Shown here: positions 12,261 to 25,394 of the stretch, piece by piece | Numbering within the stretch: the stretch's first letter is position 1 | How the letters are laid out: every line of letters starts with the position of its first letter | From: Sipunculus nudus | Lineage: Eukaryota; Annelida; Sipuncula; Golfingiida; Sipunculidae | Length of the DNA: 64,000 nt | Assembly: GCA_026874595.1 (NCBI GenBank) | Contig: CM049306.1 | Coordinates: 80,624,142 to 80,688,141, forward strand | Reading direction: 5' to 3' | Position numbers and translations under genes: made by a program | Notes under the pieces: model-generated | What the model was told of the DNA's origin: nothing | Database searches by the model: none | What the model saw: only the letters and a program-made list of their open reading frames with translations

Positions 12261-14279
12261 ATATTAAAAACAGAATAAATACATACAGAATTACAAATTT
12301 TGTGACACACGATATATTGTATATATTAATACTCAACGTTCACTTATTTGCTGCTTCAGTCTCGTATTAGCGTTGTCCATAAGACCTCTTTTAGTCTGAA
12401 CACTTCTGATAGGACAGATGTTAGAAACATGCACCCTGCCTCTTTTAGCCATTATTTGATTTTCTTTGATAAATGTTTTCACACAAGCTTAAACAAAATA
12501 GTCATTTTAAAGTATTGTGAAAACAATTCACACAAAAGTGAATAAATACAGTGAAATGGCTTTCACCATCTGGATCTAGAATTTTGTTTGAGAAAATTCT
12601 GCATTTCTGGCAATGCCGTACAGGGTAATAAGCTTCCTTAAATTTGTTGCCAATATATGTCGCCCAGTATCAGTATGCCATCATGTTTGGTGATTGTCCT
12701 GCTCTGTTTATAACACATTTCTGGTAATGCCATATAAGTACTTTTCCAGATTATTATCAAGTTTTGTTAAAAAAAAGTTATTATAGCCTTTGGTAAAAAC
12801 GACTGTACATGTTTTTTCAAAGTTTATGCGTCCAGTACGGTGAATACTTAAACAGAAGGGAATCCTGTTCGTACACGGCCAATAAAATCAGTGACTACAT
12901 GGTTCGCTGGAAATGAATAATTTCTTTTCGGATGATACGAATTTCTTTTGGTCTCATTATAATCAACATTGCGTTAAAAACGTCACAGTTTAGTTAGACT
13001 CGCTCATTACACCAAAAACATTTAATCAAAAACTGTCATGAGTGATGCTGCGTATCCAGTTTAAATGTGAAATTGCTGGAGCCTCTAGGCCAGTTTGAAC
13101 ACCGGAGTCAATCCATCTATAAATGTGTGCAGTCACCTTAAAGTTTAGGTCAAAGCCTTGATGTGCAAACAGACCATGACCTAACGGTTGGTTAAGTATT
13201 TACGCGTGGAAACCGAACTGTTACTTCGACAGGTCGGTGTTTACGACAGATCTGAGTATGACGCAGGTGTGCTTTACATGGTCTTTACTATGATGGGTTG
13301 GTTTCATATTCGCGAATTAACACTTCGCGAATTTTTATTAATGTATATTTCACGAGGGTTAAATTTTCGCGATTCTTACCTTAAAGGAAATGTATTGATA
13401 CGTTGATGAATTATTTTTTCGAAAGTGGGATAATAATCATTGATTCAATTGTACGATCAAATTCTAAGGAAAATCCAAGAGAATATTAAAAAAGAGCACA
13501 CTCTTTTTAATAATATTTAACATCTTAATCACAGATAATATATACAGGAGATTTATAAGTTCTGTTCATATATGTTGATGCAGCGTCATTTTCATGAACG
13601 TTTAATTTTCGTGGTAATTTCCTTATTACAAATATCACTTTTTTAAACCCTCGCCGATACAAGGCTGCCTTCTGCCACACAACAGAGACTTCTACCTGGG
13701 CGAGTTCGGCACCGTGGAATTTTAAAGATTTCATAAGCAATATGGGACCTGTCTGAATGATTAACTGTCTAATAAGACCACATGTCAATTAAGTCAATCC
13801 TTTGGTGAACCCGAACACATTCACATCATATGGCAAAATTTGTATTTTTTTATGGTTTATCTTTGTTTATCTTTTTGGCAAGTTAAAACTATTGCCGTCA
13901 TGAATCGTTGAGAGATCTGGCCATTTTTCATCGCTCAACGATATCTCAACGATCGCCACCCCTGTGTAAAGGCCCCTTAAAACTATTGATCAGATGGACA
14001 CTAAGCTAGAGTGACTGTAAAAAATCATTGGGACAGAAGTCAGAACATTTTTTAAAAGATCTGAAATATTAAATAGGACCATATAAGAATCATTCCTGTG
14101 TGATAATAATATTTTGGCACAGCAGATTTTTTTCAGACAAGAAGAATGTTGAAACTGTAGCCTTCCGTATGACTAAGAGCATGAATTGCGCTTTACACTA
14201 AGTCACAGTTGCAAGTCATTATTATATAACACAATCTCTCCAGAACTCGGCCTAAATTTCCAAAGTGGGACCATAAATT
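12261..14279. other. Intergenic, no gene seen
   Basis: AT-rich with weak open frames only. A GC-richer patch at about 13640-13800 has no recognisable product on either strand. Confidence 0.65.
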
Positions 14280-14866
14280 AAAATCAACAGAGTGTCCGGA
14301 GCCTAGGCTTTGATTTCTGGATTCCACCACTGTCTCAGCTCAACAAGAGTCCTTTAACACAAATATTCCAGATGAAGAGTTCATGTAAATCTTCTCAGAG
14401 AATAGTCCGATTTAATCGCGAAAACAACTTGCTATAATCTGAAAGTGAAGTTCTGGTAATAATTCCAAAGGCAAACTGAGGACAATGCATAATACAGCAA
14501 AAGTCCATAGAATATCTGTAAGTTCTGCAATTATCGGAAAGGTCCCAAAACTGACGAGAGAGTTACACTCTCCCGTGTCCGCTGGTACTTTTCTCTCTCC
14601 GCCGGCTCTAAACACAGTCCCCATTTATAGCTTTTCACCTGAAGCTCAGAAGTTTCTTATCTGGAACATTCCAAAGAACATATCAATACACGTGCGCCAA
14701 CAGCGCCTGAAAAGACCCGAACCATCTAGAACAAAAAGGACGCTGTGTTTCCACGTTTCACGCTTCAAACACAAGTTAGAGCCTAACTGGCGCGTCTCCT
14801 ATAACAACGTACAGAGGTAGCGCCTTACACGAATCAAATGCCTGCGCATTATAAACAGATACATGT

Positions 14867-14870
<4 letters not shown>
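14280..14870 (-). mobile_element. LTR copy, truncated
   Basis: Shares GTCCGGAGCCTAGGCT, AATTATCGGAAAGGTCCCAA, GCTATAAATGGGGACTG (minus strand) and GATACATGTAACA with the LTR at 11181-11925. The right end, ACATGTAACA, abuts a TA run. The other terminus is diverged or lost. Confidence 0.75.

Positions 14871-14898
<28 letters not shown>
14871..14898. repeat. (TA)n
   Basis: Dinucleotide run at the end of the LTR copy. Confidence 0.95.
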
Positions 14899-14901
<3 letters not shown>

Positions 14902-14919
14902 TGTAAATAAATTGTTACA

Positions 14920-15375
14920 ACTTGACGTCATCCTGTCATATCACTGGGAACTCGTTGTGGAACACACAAGAACTCATACCATGCTATCACTGTGTGCTCA
15001 CGGTCGTAAATTAGCCGCGCTGTCACGTTTTGACGTCATACTGAAATATCATTGTGAATTCACAGTTGCGCAACATACATGAACTCATGTCATGCAAGCA
15101 CTGTGATCTCAAGGTTGTGAATTCCACGAGCTGTCACATTTTGACGTCATCCTGAGACATCACTTGTGAACCAATGCCATCCTATCACTATGAGTGACGC
15201 GTGTAAAATCACCGCGGTATCATAACTTGATGTCTCACTGGGACAATAAAGTGATTTCACTGTTGTGCAACAGACATGAACTCATGCAGTGCCGTCACTG
15301 TGGGCTCACGGTTGTGAATTCTCCGGCGGTGTCGTCATCCCATGATATCCCTGTGCACTCACTGTTGGTTAACAG
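14920..15375. repeat. About 130-bp tandem repeat, 3.5 copies
   Basis: Units marked by TTGACGTCATCCTG, ATCACTGTGAACTC, CAACATACATGAACTCATG and CTCACGGTTGTGAATTC. Copies are diverged by point changes and small deletions. The many TGACGTCA-like and short palindromic pieces come from the repeat itself, so I do not read them as regulatory sites. Confidence 0.85.
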
Positions 15376-16500
15376 AAATGATAATTAATACATTTGATAA
15401 CTAGGCCTAATTATATCACAGTGATCTGATGTAATGTCTGAAATACATCATATACTTGACTTAAAATTGATAACAAACCTATGGGTTTTTATAAGTGATA
15501 ATGGAAAAATGGGATGTTCGAGTGGTTTTGTAGAGATGTTGTATAATCAGCGCCATTTCGGTCCTAATTCAGCTATTGAGAGTCTGCGACCAGCGTGTTA
15601 GTATCTGAGTAATTTTACACTGATTACACTGACAATACCCCCCCCCCCTTCATGAAAAGTGAAGGGATATACTTATTTATAATGTATATTTTACCAGGAT
15701 AACCTATATAGCATAAGCTGTTTTTCTATAATGTCCTTGGCTAAAACAAGTCATAGAATACATGTTTTAACACAAATAAAGAAAAACATAAATGCAAACA
15801 TGTTAAAATTTGACAAAATGTGACACATTTTACAACATAAACGAATGTATTAAAGTACAGTAAAGCCTCGTTGTGTCGAAGTCGAAGGGACTGGTGAATT
15901 TACCTCGACACAACCGGAGTTCGAGACAACCAATATCCATTATATTCAACCTTCCCCAGCCTTAATTATTATAAATAAATACCGCACTCAATGGGGACTG
16001 TATTATATAGTTCTTACAAATCTTTGCGTAAAAAGAACAACACAAATGTTATGATAAAGTTATTTGTTGAATATAAAAAATGTCGTAAGTAACACCAAAA
16101 ATAGAATATGGTAAAGCAACAAAGTGATATAAGAGCAAATACATCTATTAACGCACATAGATCATCACATGATTGGCTCATGTCACTTTCAGTTCCACAC
16201 ATCAGAACATCTTTCAAAAGGCAGCAATAGTCCTTTACTTAATACGAGAACCCTCCTGGTAAGCAACAAAGTTCCTAATTCCTGAAAGGAATTTGAAGCA
16301 GTCATCCGCGCTCTCTGACGACTGTAACAGCTGCAGCAACTTGCGGCACATCTCATGAGCCCCTCTAATTGATTCCATTATGTTTGGTTTATTTAAACTT
16401 AATTCTCGTTTCGGATTAATGCTATGTCGGCGACAGAAGAAAGGCATGATTATGAGTGACGACTTGAAATAATATAGTTATAGTTGATAATGGATTATTG
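15376..16500. other. Intergenic, no gene seen
   Basis: Poly-C near 15639-15648, otherwise AT-rich. The minus-strand frame at 16235-16447 is unrecognised and may be chance. Confidence 0.6.
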
Positions 16501-16526
16501 AATGTGGATTCTAAAACTTGCTGAAT

Positions 16527-17263
16527 TTACTGCTTGTACAGAGATTTAAATTTACTATAATTGGCAGTTTTTACACTCATAGGGAGTACATTCCAATTGC
16601 TTGGCCCGACTTGCTTTAAAGGATTATTTTTTTTTTTTGCTTTTGGTAGAGATAAATTGAAACCCTGAGAGAAGCGAGTTTGATATGAAGTGTAAACAAA
16701 GTTGAACGCATGTGTAAACGAATTAGTTGCATTACCAGTTAGGCAATTAAAAACGGTTAAGGGAATAAAATATTGGTACCATTGATGAACATTCATCCAA
16801 CCCAACGTTTGAATAAAAGAACGATACGTCAGAATTAAAAGTTCTAGCGAGCAGCCTCTGGTGCTACGTTGATATTATCTATCGAAATACTTTGATAATC
16901 TTGTTCAGTTTTAGATTTAAGGCCAAATAATACAATTGTGGATTTTTGAGGATTGATACACAGTCGATTATCCCGAAGCCAGTTAAGCGCAATATAAGTT
17001 TGTTCCTGTAGTAATTCAATACCTTTATTAACTGAATGTGCAGACGTATAAATAGTAATATCAAAAGCATAAATAACACATTTATCATGGAGGAACAGGA
17101 GAAGGTCATTAAGATAAATAAGGATCAAAATTGACCCGAGCACAGTGCCTAGTGGAGTGCCTATAGCTAGGGTGCGCTGCCTAGACTGAACTTGATTTGA
17201 GTGAACAGCCTGTGTTATGTAATGATTAAACCATAATAACTTGATACCCTCCACACCACACAT
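16527..17263 (-). pseudogene. Decayed non-LTR retrotransposon (jockey/CR1-like) RT 3' end
   Basis: The minus strand encodes IGTPLGTVLGSILILIYLND, IYAFDITIYTSA and LNWLRDNRLCINPQKSTIVL: RT motifs around the GVPQGTVLGP and YADD boxes followed by the thumb. The catalytic box reads YAFD instead of YADD. A deletion and frameshift near 16800-16850 separate it from the C-terminal tail (FNLSLPKAKKK, GPSNWNVLPMSVKTANYSKF). This is a 5'-truncated, dead copy. Confidence 0.85.
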
Positions 17264-17730
17264 TTTTACAAAACGTTATGATTAAGGCCATAAATATATT
17301 TATTTTATAAATCCCCTCATTGTATTTACGCCCACCACAACATGAGTTGCACACATAAATTCTGTATATATCATATAGATATGATTTGATGACCATATGC
17401 CATACTTTTGTCATGGTGACACGAAGCACTTTGTTTCAGAGACAAGTATCACTGCACGATATAACCGCTTTTCAGATATTCTTGAGACAGTTGGAAAAAT
17501 TAGGACGTGACGCACTCAACAAGGGCGTCTGCAAGTAATAATTCAATCTTTTCATTATCATGCACAGCACACAATCCACCTATCTGGTCATAAGCCTAGC
17601 CATAGCATAGTTTTTTTGTCTATTAGACGCTGTAGTGATGCATCCAGTTATAGAACAGATTCGGATCAGTCGGTTGTTATTTCGAATGTGAAGCTAATGT
17701 AATTTTGCGTTTTATTATTTTTTTTTCTAG

Positions 17731-17762
17731 CAGATTTCAGTCCCTGGAACAGCTGAAGAAAA
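17731..17762 (+). other. 5'UTR segment and acceptor before AADC start
   Basis: A T-run followed by TAG at 17730 and a second CAG at 17738-17740 gives two candidate acceptors directly before the ATG at 17763. The start codon is therefore in the second or a later exon. Which AG is used cannot be decided from sequence alone. Confidence 0.6.
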
Positions 17763-17963
17763 ATGGACGCAGAGGAATTCCGCAAACGAGGCAAAGAGAT
17801 GGTTGATTACGTTGCTGACTACCTGGAGAACATCAGGGATCACCGAGTACTTCCGGCCGTTCAGCCGGGATACTTACACAGCATGATCCCTGACCACGCC
17901 CCGGAAGTACCCGAGCGCTGGGAGGATCTGATGGCGGACTTTGAAAGGGTTATCATGCCGGGG
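17763..17963 (+). CDS. Ddc: AADC coding exon 1
   Basis: 67 codons, [10 protein letters not shown] to ERVIMPG, ending in phase 0 at donor GTACGT. The ATG aligns with the start of other animal AADCs. It follows a splice acceptor (pyrimidine tract, then AG at 17730 or 17740), so the first few bases are 5'UTR and at least one non-coding exon must lie upstream. I could not locate that exon or the promoter. Confidence 0.93.
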
Positions 17964-18156
17964 GTACGTCCAAGTAAACAATAATAATATACAGCATCAT
18001 AAATTGCCTCATAAACTTATTATCAGTGCATTTATAATTTTTTTATCTGCAGATCATTTAAAACATCGTTTTATAAATTATTATATGACCGTTTATTCAA
18101 TTTAACATATCGTTCATCTCAAGAGTTTAGTCATTTGTTATCGTTATGGGTTTCAG

Positions 18157-18205
<49 letters not shown>

Positions 18206-21200
18206 TTTAATATTTACATGCATGTAAAGGAAGGCAATTGTAAGATGACTCCTTTTAATCATTTAAATCAAGGATAGCTGGGTTCATTACAGGTCAAAAT
18301 TATAAGGTTCGTCCTTATTAAATCAATTACATAATAGGTAAAAGATTTTAGTATTAATATGTTGAAGAATGGATATCTTTTAATGACTTAACAGTTAAGC
18401 AGTCGTATCGTTTAGTAATCAGTATTAAAATGCTCATATTAATGTATAAATTATGTACAAATATATAAAATAGATATATACTAGTGTATTGAGGCATTCA
18501 ATAATAATGCATATTTATATGTATTTTGATCGTGTGTCCATGTTCGCACAACGATTCTTCCTCCTCCTCTGAAGATCACTCACTAACAGCAGCCTCATTT
18601 TCACGCCCACTTTCTGGCACTACCGTCTTATCCCGCCATATGGCGGACCTGCTCTCCGAGTCTGTCAGCTGTGTCGGCTTCACCTGGGTATAAAGCACCT
18701 CCCTCACATCAGAATGTTTATTATTATGAAAAAATATGGTCATACTGCCAGTCTTTGGGAAAACGTTTCACTAATGAAACGGAGAGCTAGTTGCTGCCTT
18801 CGTTTTAACTTGATCCAAGTCTTTGTATTACGCTGGGAATAAAACTACTAATTTAGTGACTTGCCTTAAATCCATGGGGCGGGGTCCACACTCTCGGCCC
18901 ACTCTTTCTGGGTACCCTTTACTGTTACCGGAAACCCGTAACACTTTCCGGATTACCTCAACTCTATCCGGTTAACTTAATCTCTATCTGGATACCCTGA
19001 ACTCTTTCCAGATAATCTGAAATCGTTCCGGATAACCTCAACTCTTTCCGGATAACTGCATTCTGCACACATCACACATATTTATGTGTTTAATTCCAGG
19101 TGACTCACTGGTTGAGCCCGCAGTTTCACGCCTACTTTCCAATAGGTAATTCGTTTCCAGGCATCTGTGCCGACATACTGTCTGAAGCCATTGGTTGTGT
19201 CGGGTTCTCATGGGTAAGATAAAGACCAAAGGAACATTTACATCTTACATTTGTGAAATCTCCATCTTTGCCAGGAGGTAAATTTTCCTTTAAATATAAA
19301 AATACGTCCAATATAAAGTGCACTCCTTAGCTGTATTTCGACAAATGAAAGCGGGATATTAAGAAAATACTTTTGACGAAAATTTGCGACAACATTTGTC
19401 ATGGAAACCCCATCTCATATATAATCTTTCATAAATTTGCGTAAATATTCGTGCGTCAGTTTTTGCGTAATTCGTTTAACCTAAAGTCAAATCCGCCGGG
19501 TGGGATAAACCCGGTCTCATGTTTTATCTTTCATTTAGCTGCATAGATATTCATTGGCAGACATCCATTCTTTATGTTTTGGGTACTTTCATTAGGAAAG
19601 CATATCTGCAGAAATGAATGAAAACATAACAGCCTTAGCGAAGAAAATAAATCGAAATATGAAAATCAACGGAATAAGTGTTTTATTCACCGTGGTCATT
19701 TGTGGAGGCGCACATCAGACCTATCACCTTATACACACGCCTTTTATATTTACGTATGTTCCAGTTTTTTTTTTTATTCTTTATCTTACGACAAACTGCC
19801 TCAATAAAACAATGGGAATAAATTAAAACATTTGATGGAATCTGCCTATGATTAGAGCAAATAGCAGCCGTAAAACATCTCCTTACATTTCTGAGTTGAA
19901 TGGTCAAATTAAAAAAAAAAAAGCTTCGCACAAAGCCATATAACATAAAGTACCCAGAAAGAAGGCAGCCTTAACGATGAAAATATAGAAAAGAAAACGC
20001 ATGGATATCGTCACGTAAGAGGACTATGATCGCAGTGACGTCATTCTCTCTCGAAGGAAGACTGCAAAATCTCGTTTTCTGTTTTGTATGTAGATAAGTT
20101 TAGATTGGGCTCAATATTATTTACCAGGGCTATGCGATATAATCGATATATCGTTATTTAATATATATCGCGGTACGGTGATTCGCATAATGCGTATCGC
20201 GATACAGTTTAAAAAAATCGATATATTTTGATATTTCATTAAACATGCCTTAAAACTGAATCTTAGTAAAATAAGTTTCCTGTTGTAGATTTATAATTCC
20301 AAATAGGTGTAAAAAGTGTTAGATGCCTCCGACTCTTAAGACATTTCGTAGGAAATGTTCATGTATGCCTGCTATTTCTTAAACTAAAGATGCGTCCCAG
20401 AACATTTGCATGTCTGCTTGAACACGCTTGTCATATTAATAATTATTAAACCATTATTAATAATCTCTCCACACAGCTTAAGGTAAAGTTCTGCACCTGT
20501 CGATTTAACAGTACTGTTGTCTAAGAACTTCACCCTTGCGATGTGATACACGACTGTAATTGTACACACCACCCATACTTCACTGTCCTAAACAATAGTT
20601 CAAAATTCTATAATTGCCGAGTGATTTGCACATGTAAGGCTTAAAAAACTTTGATTTTAAAGATTTCATTGAGTACAGTCTATATATTACATAAGTAAGT
20701 AATATTTGCATTTTTCTTGATTGAAATAAACTGATCTGCATAAACTATTGTCTCATATTAAATATGATAAAGAATATATATATAAAACATACTCGTTTCC
20801 TACAAATTAAGTACAATGAAAATATCGCATAACGTATCACGATACGCTACCACATATCGCATTATATTGCAATACGAAATTAACAGGTGATAACCAGCCC
20901 TATTTTTTTAATTGTTAATTTTATTTGCGTACAGGTTGATAAATGTCTATGCGTTTTATTATGTCGCTTGTAATCATGTGGAAGTGTACCAAGTTAAAGA
21001 CAAAATAAGTTTGTGCTTTATACACATCCGGTCAGTACAGTCTAAAGTAGATAAGCAGGTGATTAATCACAATACAGTTATATTACAGTGTAATATATCA
21101 TATTGTAAGTCATGTGAATGGAAACATATAACATACAATTATGAACTTTGTTATTGGAAAAAGTGAGGGCAGTGTTTATGTCCTTCATGTTCGACCTCAT

Positions 21201-24200
21201 TTTGTCATATAGGAGGAAACAAAAGAATAATTACATAACTGACTGTAAGTATTTAGCTCATCTGTTAATAATTCATGAGTAACATATACTCCGTCGCTTG
21301 TGTTTAATGATATATCTCTAAACGTAGATAGCCAACCCGGCGTGTACTGAACTCGAAGTTGTGATGATGGACTGGCTCGCCAAGATGTTAAATCTACCGA
21401 ACGACTTCTTGTCGGGAGGCAAAGGAGGTGGAGTCATACAGGTCAGTAAGCCAAAGGAGGTGGAGCCATACAGGTCAGTGAGACAAAGGCTGCGGAGTCA
21501 TACAGGTCAGTGAGACAAAGGAGGTGGGGTCGTACAGGTCAGTAAGACAAAAGAGATGGAGTCGTACAGATTAGTTAAACAAAGGAGGTGGAGTCATACA
21601 GGTCAGTAAGACAAAGGAGGTGGAGTCACAGAAAAAGGAGATGAAGTTATAGAGGTCAATGTAACAAAAAAGGAGTCATAGATGTCATTGAGACATAAAA
21701 GGAGGAAGCATACAGGTCGCTAAGTTAAAGGGGGTGGAGGCATACAGGTCAGTTAGACAAAGGAGATGGATTCATACAGGTCAGTGAGACAAAGGAGGTG
21801 GAGTCATATCGGTCAGTCAGACAAAGGAGGTGGGGTCATACAGGTCAGTGAGACAAAGGAGGTGGGATCATATAGGTCAGTGAGACAAAGAAGGTCGGGT
21901 CATACAGATCATTGAGACAAAGGAGGTTGGGTCAAATCGGTCAGTAAGACAAAGGAGGTGAAGTCATACAGGTCAGTTAGACAAAGGAGATGGGGTCATG
22001 TAGGCCAGTAAGACAAAGGAGATACCATACAGGTCTGTGAGACAAAGTAGGTGGAGTCACACAGGTCAGTAAGACAAAGGAGATGGGGTCATACAGATGA
22101 GTCAGACAAAGGAGGTGGAATCATTGGCCTACAGGTCAATGAAACAAATTAATTCGAGTCATACAGAAGGTGGAATCGTAGAGGTCAGCGAGACAAAGGA
22201 GGTGGAGTCATACAGGTTAGTGTATCTTAGGAGATGGAATCATACACCCCGTAAGACAAAAGAGGTGAAGTCTTAAAGACCAGAATAAAGCAAAAGAGGA
22301 GGAGTCATACAGGTCAATAAGACAAAGGAGGTAGAGTCATACATGTCACTGTGTCATAGGAGATGGAATCATACGGGTCAGTGAGACAAAGGAGGCGGAG
22401 TCATACAGGTCAGTGAGACAAAGGAGGCGGAGTCATACAGGTCAGTGAGACAAAGGAGGCGGAGTCATACAGGTCAATGTAACAATGGAGGAGTCATAGA
22501 AGTCATTGAGGTAAAGGTGGAGGAAGCATACAGGTCACTAAGGGAAAGGGGGTGGAGTCATACAGGTCAGTTAGAAAATGGAGGTGGAGCCATAAAGGTC
22601 AGTGAGAGAAAGGTGGTGGATTCATACAGGTCAGTGAGACAAATTAAATGGAGTCGTACAGGTTGGTGAGACAAAAGTGGTGGAGTTGGCCAAGAGGGCT
22701 GTTGCGCGAAGCAGGCACCAATAGGGAATAAATGTCAGCCGGGCCTTGTAGATTGGATGGGCGAATTAGGGCCTTACGATACTAGAAGCACATGTGACAA
22801 AATAATGCTTTACAGTCTAGATGGGCGAATTATGAACATCAAGGGCAGTGAGACAAGTAATTTGTAAAATGTGGAATCTAAAGGAAATTTTAATGAGCAT
22901 TGGAAATTAACTTTTATCAAATTCTCTGTGTTTCTCTGTGATGTCTCAGATGAAGGGGCATGTTGAAAATATTTATTGAAAATGTATATTGTTGTTGGTT
23001 GGTTATCATTATTATTGAGTAGGCGATAAAAATAAGTAATAACTTTAGAAATTAACGCCTTATTACAGGGTTAAAAATGTTATGTAACTTTTTTTCTAAA
23101 TGACTGAAATATACTTAACTTTTTTCTTAGAACTGCACATCCATGCAGTTCTTGAAGAAATTATCGTTGCCATAAATGTTTTCACAAACGTTTCATTGCT
23201 GTATCAAACCATTAAAGGGAACAGCTAGTGAAGCTACACTTATAACCATGCTGGGCGCCAGAAGCCGAGTGCTGCGTGAGAAACGGGAAGAACTCAAGAC
23301 GAAAGAAGACTCAGAATTCATGGGGAAGCTAGTAGCCTACTGCTCTGACCAGGTAGGTATTACTGAAAACTTCATGATATGACCAGGTACAATCGGTGGA
23401 ACTTCCTGTTGAACAACTAACCGTGCCACAAATGGTCTACATAATCATTCTAAAACTAGGTTATCTTACAGCTGGTGCTTAAATTTGACAAGGAAATCTC
23501 TAAGCTGATTTTCTCCTCTGACCAGATAACATGTCCGTCGGCAATCAAAGTAATATGTAAATCGGTCCATTCTCTGTAATCTTGCGGTTTGCCCGTTGCT
23601 ATGTCCGGGTTTTGCTCTAATGCATAGCCGTACAGCTGACGGTCTAATGCTCCAGAAGCGGATCCAGGGGGGGGGGGGGCTTTTTTTACCCGAAGCAACC
23701 TTTTTTTAAGGAGTTTTAAACGTAATTTTGCGGCCTGGACCCCCCCTTTTCCAGACGTGATGACCTTTTTTTTAGGATTTTGATTAGTCCTCCTGGGTTG
23801 GCCCCCCCCCTTTTCCTAAATCCTGGATACGCCCCTGTGCTCTGACAACATAACCGCACAGTTGGCGGTCTAATGCTCAGACAACATAACAGTACAGCTG
23901 GCGGTCTAATGCTCTAAGGACATATCCTTATAACTGGTTATCCTATGCTCTGACGACATAACCTGTTATCTGGCAGTCTAATGCTCTGACGACATAATCT
24001 TACAGCTGGCGGTCTTATGCTCTTAGGACATAACCGTACAGCTGGAGTTTTATAGCTCAGACGACATAACCGTACATCTTGAGGTCTAATGCTCTGACGT
24101 CAAAACCGTTAAGGAGGAGGTCTAATGCTCTTATAGCCTTACAGTTTGAGGGTTAATACTCTGGCTAAATAATCTTACAGCTGGCGGTCTAACGTTCTTA

Positions 24201-24435
24201 TGACATAACCGTTCAGCTGCAGGTCTAATGCTTTGACGACATAACCTTAGAACAGACGGTCTAATGCTCCGGCCAGCTGCTGTGATAAGATAACTGCTTG
24301 GTGACTTAGGGTTCTGACAAGGTAATTTGTCTGACCCGATGTTCTAATTATACAAACGATTTTACATGGTAAAATGTATATGTTGGCCTTTTAATCGTCA
24401 AAAATTTATTGGCTGATAAGCTTAATGAAGATTCT

Positions 24436-24480
<45 letters not shown>

Positions 24481-25355
24481 TATTATTATTATTATTATTA
24501 TTTGGTTTATTATCTGTAGGCACACTCTTCAGTAGAACGAGCTGGTCTATTTGCGGCGGTGAAAATCCATAAAGTTGAGAGCGATAATAAATGCTGTATG
24601 CGAGGGGATGCTCTGGCTGACGCCATTAACCAGGACAAACAACGAGGACTTGTACCATTTTATGTAGGATTTTCGAATCTTATTCGTATATAGAAGTTAG
24701 TATATAGAAAAAATTTATGATGTAATAGCTTCAATATTATATAATTTTTATTACTTTAATCATTACAATAATTACTGTATCGAAATGTTGTACTGATTTC
24801 GTACACCTAAGGCCTAGTAAGATTCCTTAGAAATAATATAAACTTTGATGGGGAATATTATTACGGGATTCTTCAGGTTACAACTATATCCCCATACCTT
24901 TTTTTACATTCAAACGTATATTTAGTACGTGAGAAAGCCTATTTTAGCGTTAAGAAATATTTGGTCATAAAGACTTTAACATAGCACAAGTAGTATTATT
25001 GTGTTATTCTGTACTTGTATACCCTGTACACGTTTCTCCATTGACCTTTAGATCATTAATGGAATTTGAATAGTCAAACATATGCCCATTACATTAAGTT
25101 TATGATTTAAATTTGGATTTCTGTTCTGCAGGCGGTTGCCACATTAGGAACTACGCCGTCCTGTGCCTTTGACAAGCTTAAAGAGATAGGACCTGTGTGT
25201 AAGTAAATACCCATACTGACTTGTTTAAATGACTGAATAATCAATAGGCTTACAACTCAGATTTGTTGGCTGAAATTTTATACTTTCCAAGCATAATGTA
25301 TGTAATAATTGTAATTCACTCATATTAAACGACCTCATCTCTTCGTAAACCCAAC

Positions 25356-25394
<39 letters not shown>

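Noticed and set aside
14920-15375. Repeated TGACGTCA-like cAMP-response elements
   Set aside because: They recur only because they are part of a tandem repeat unit, with no gene start nearby.
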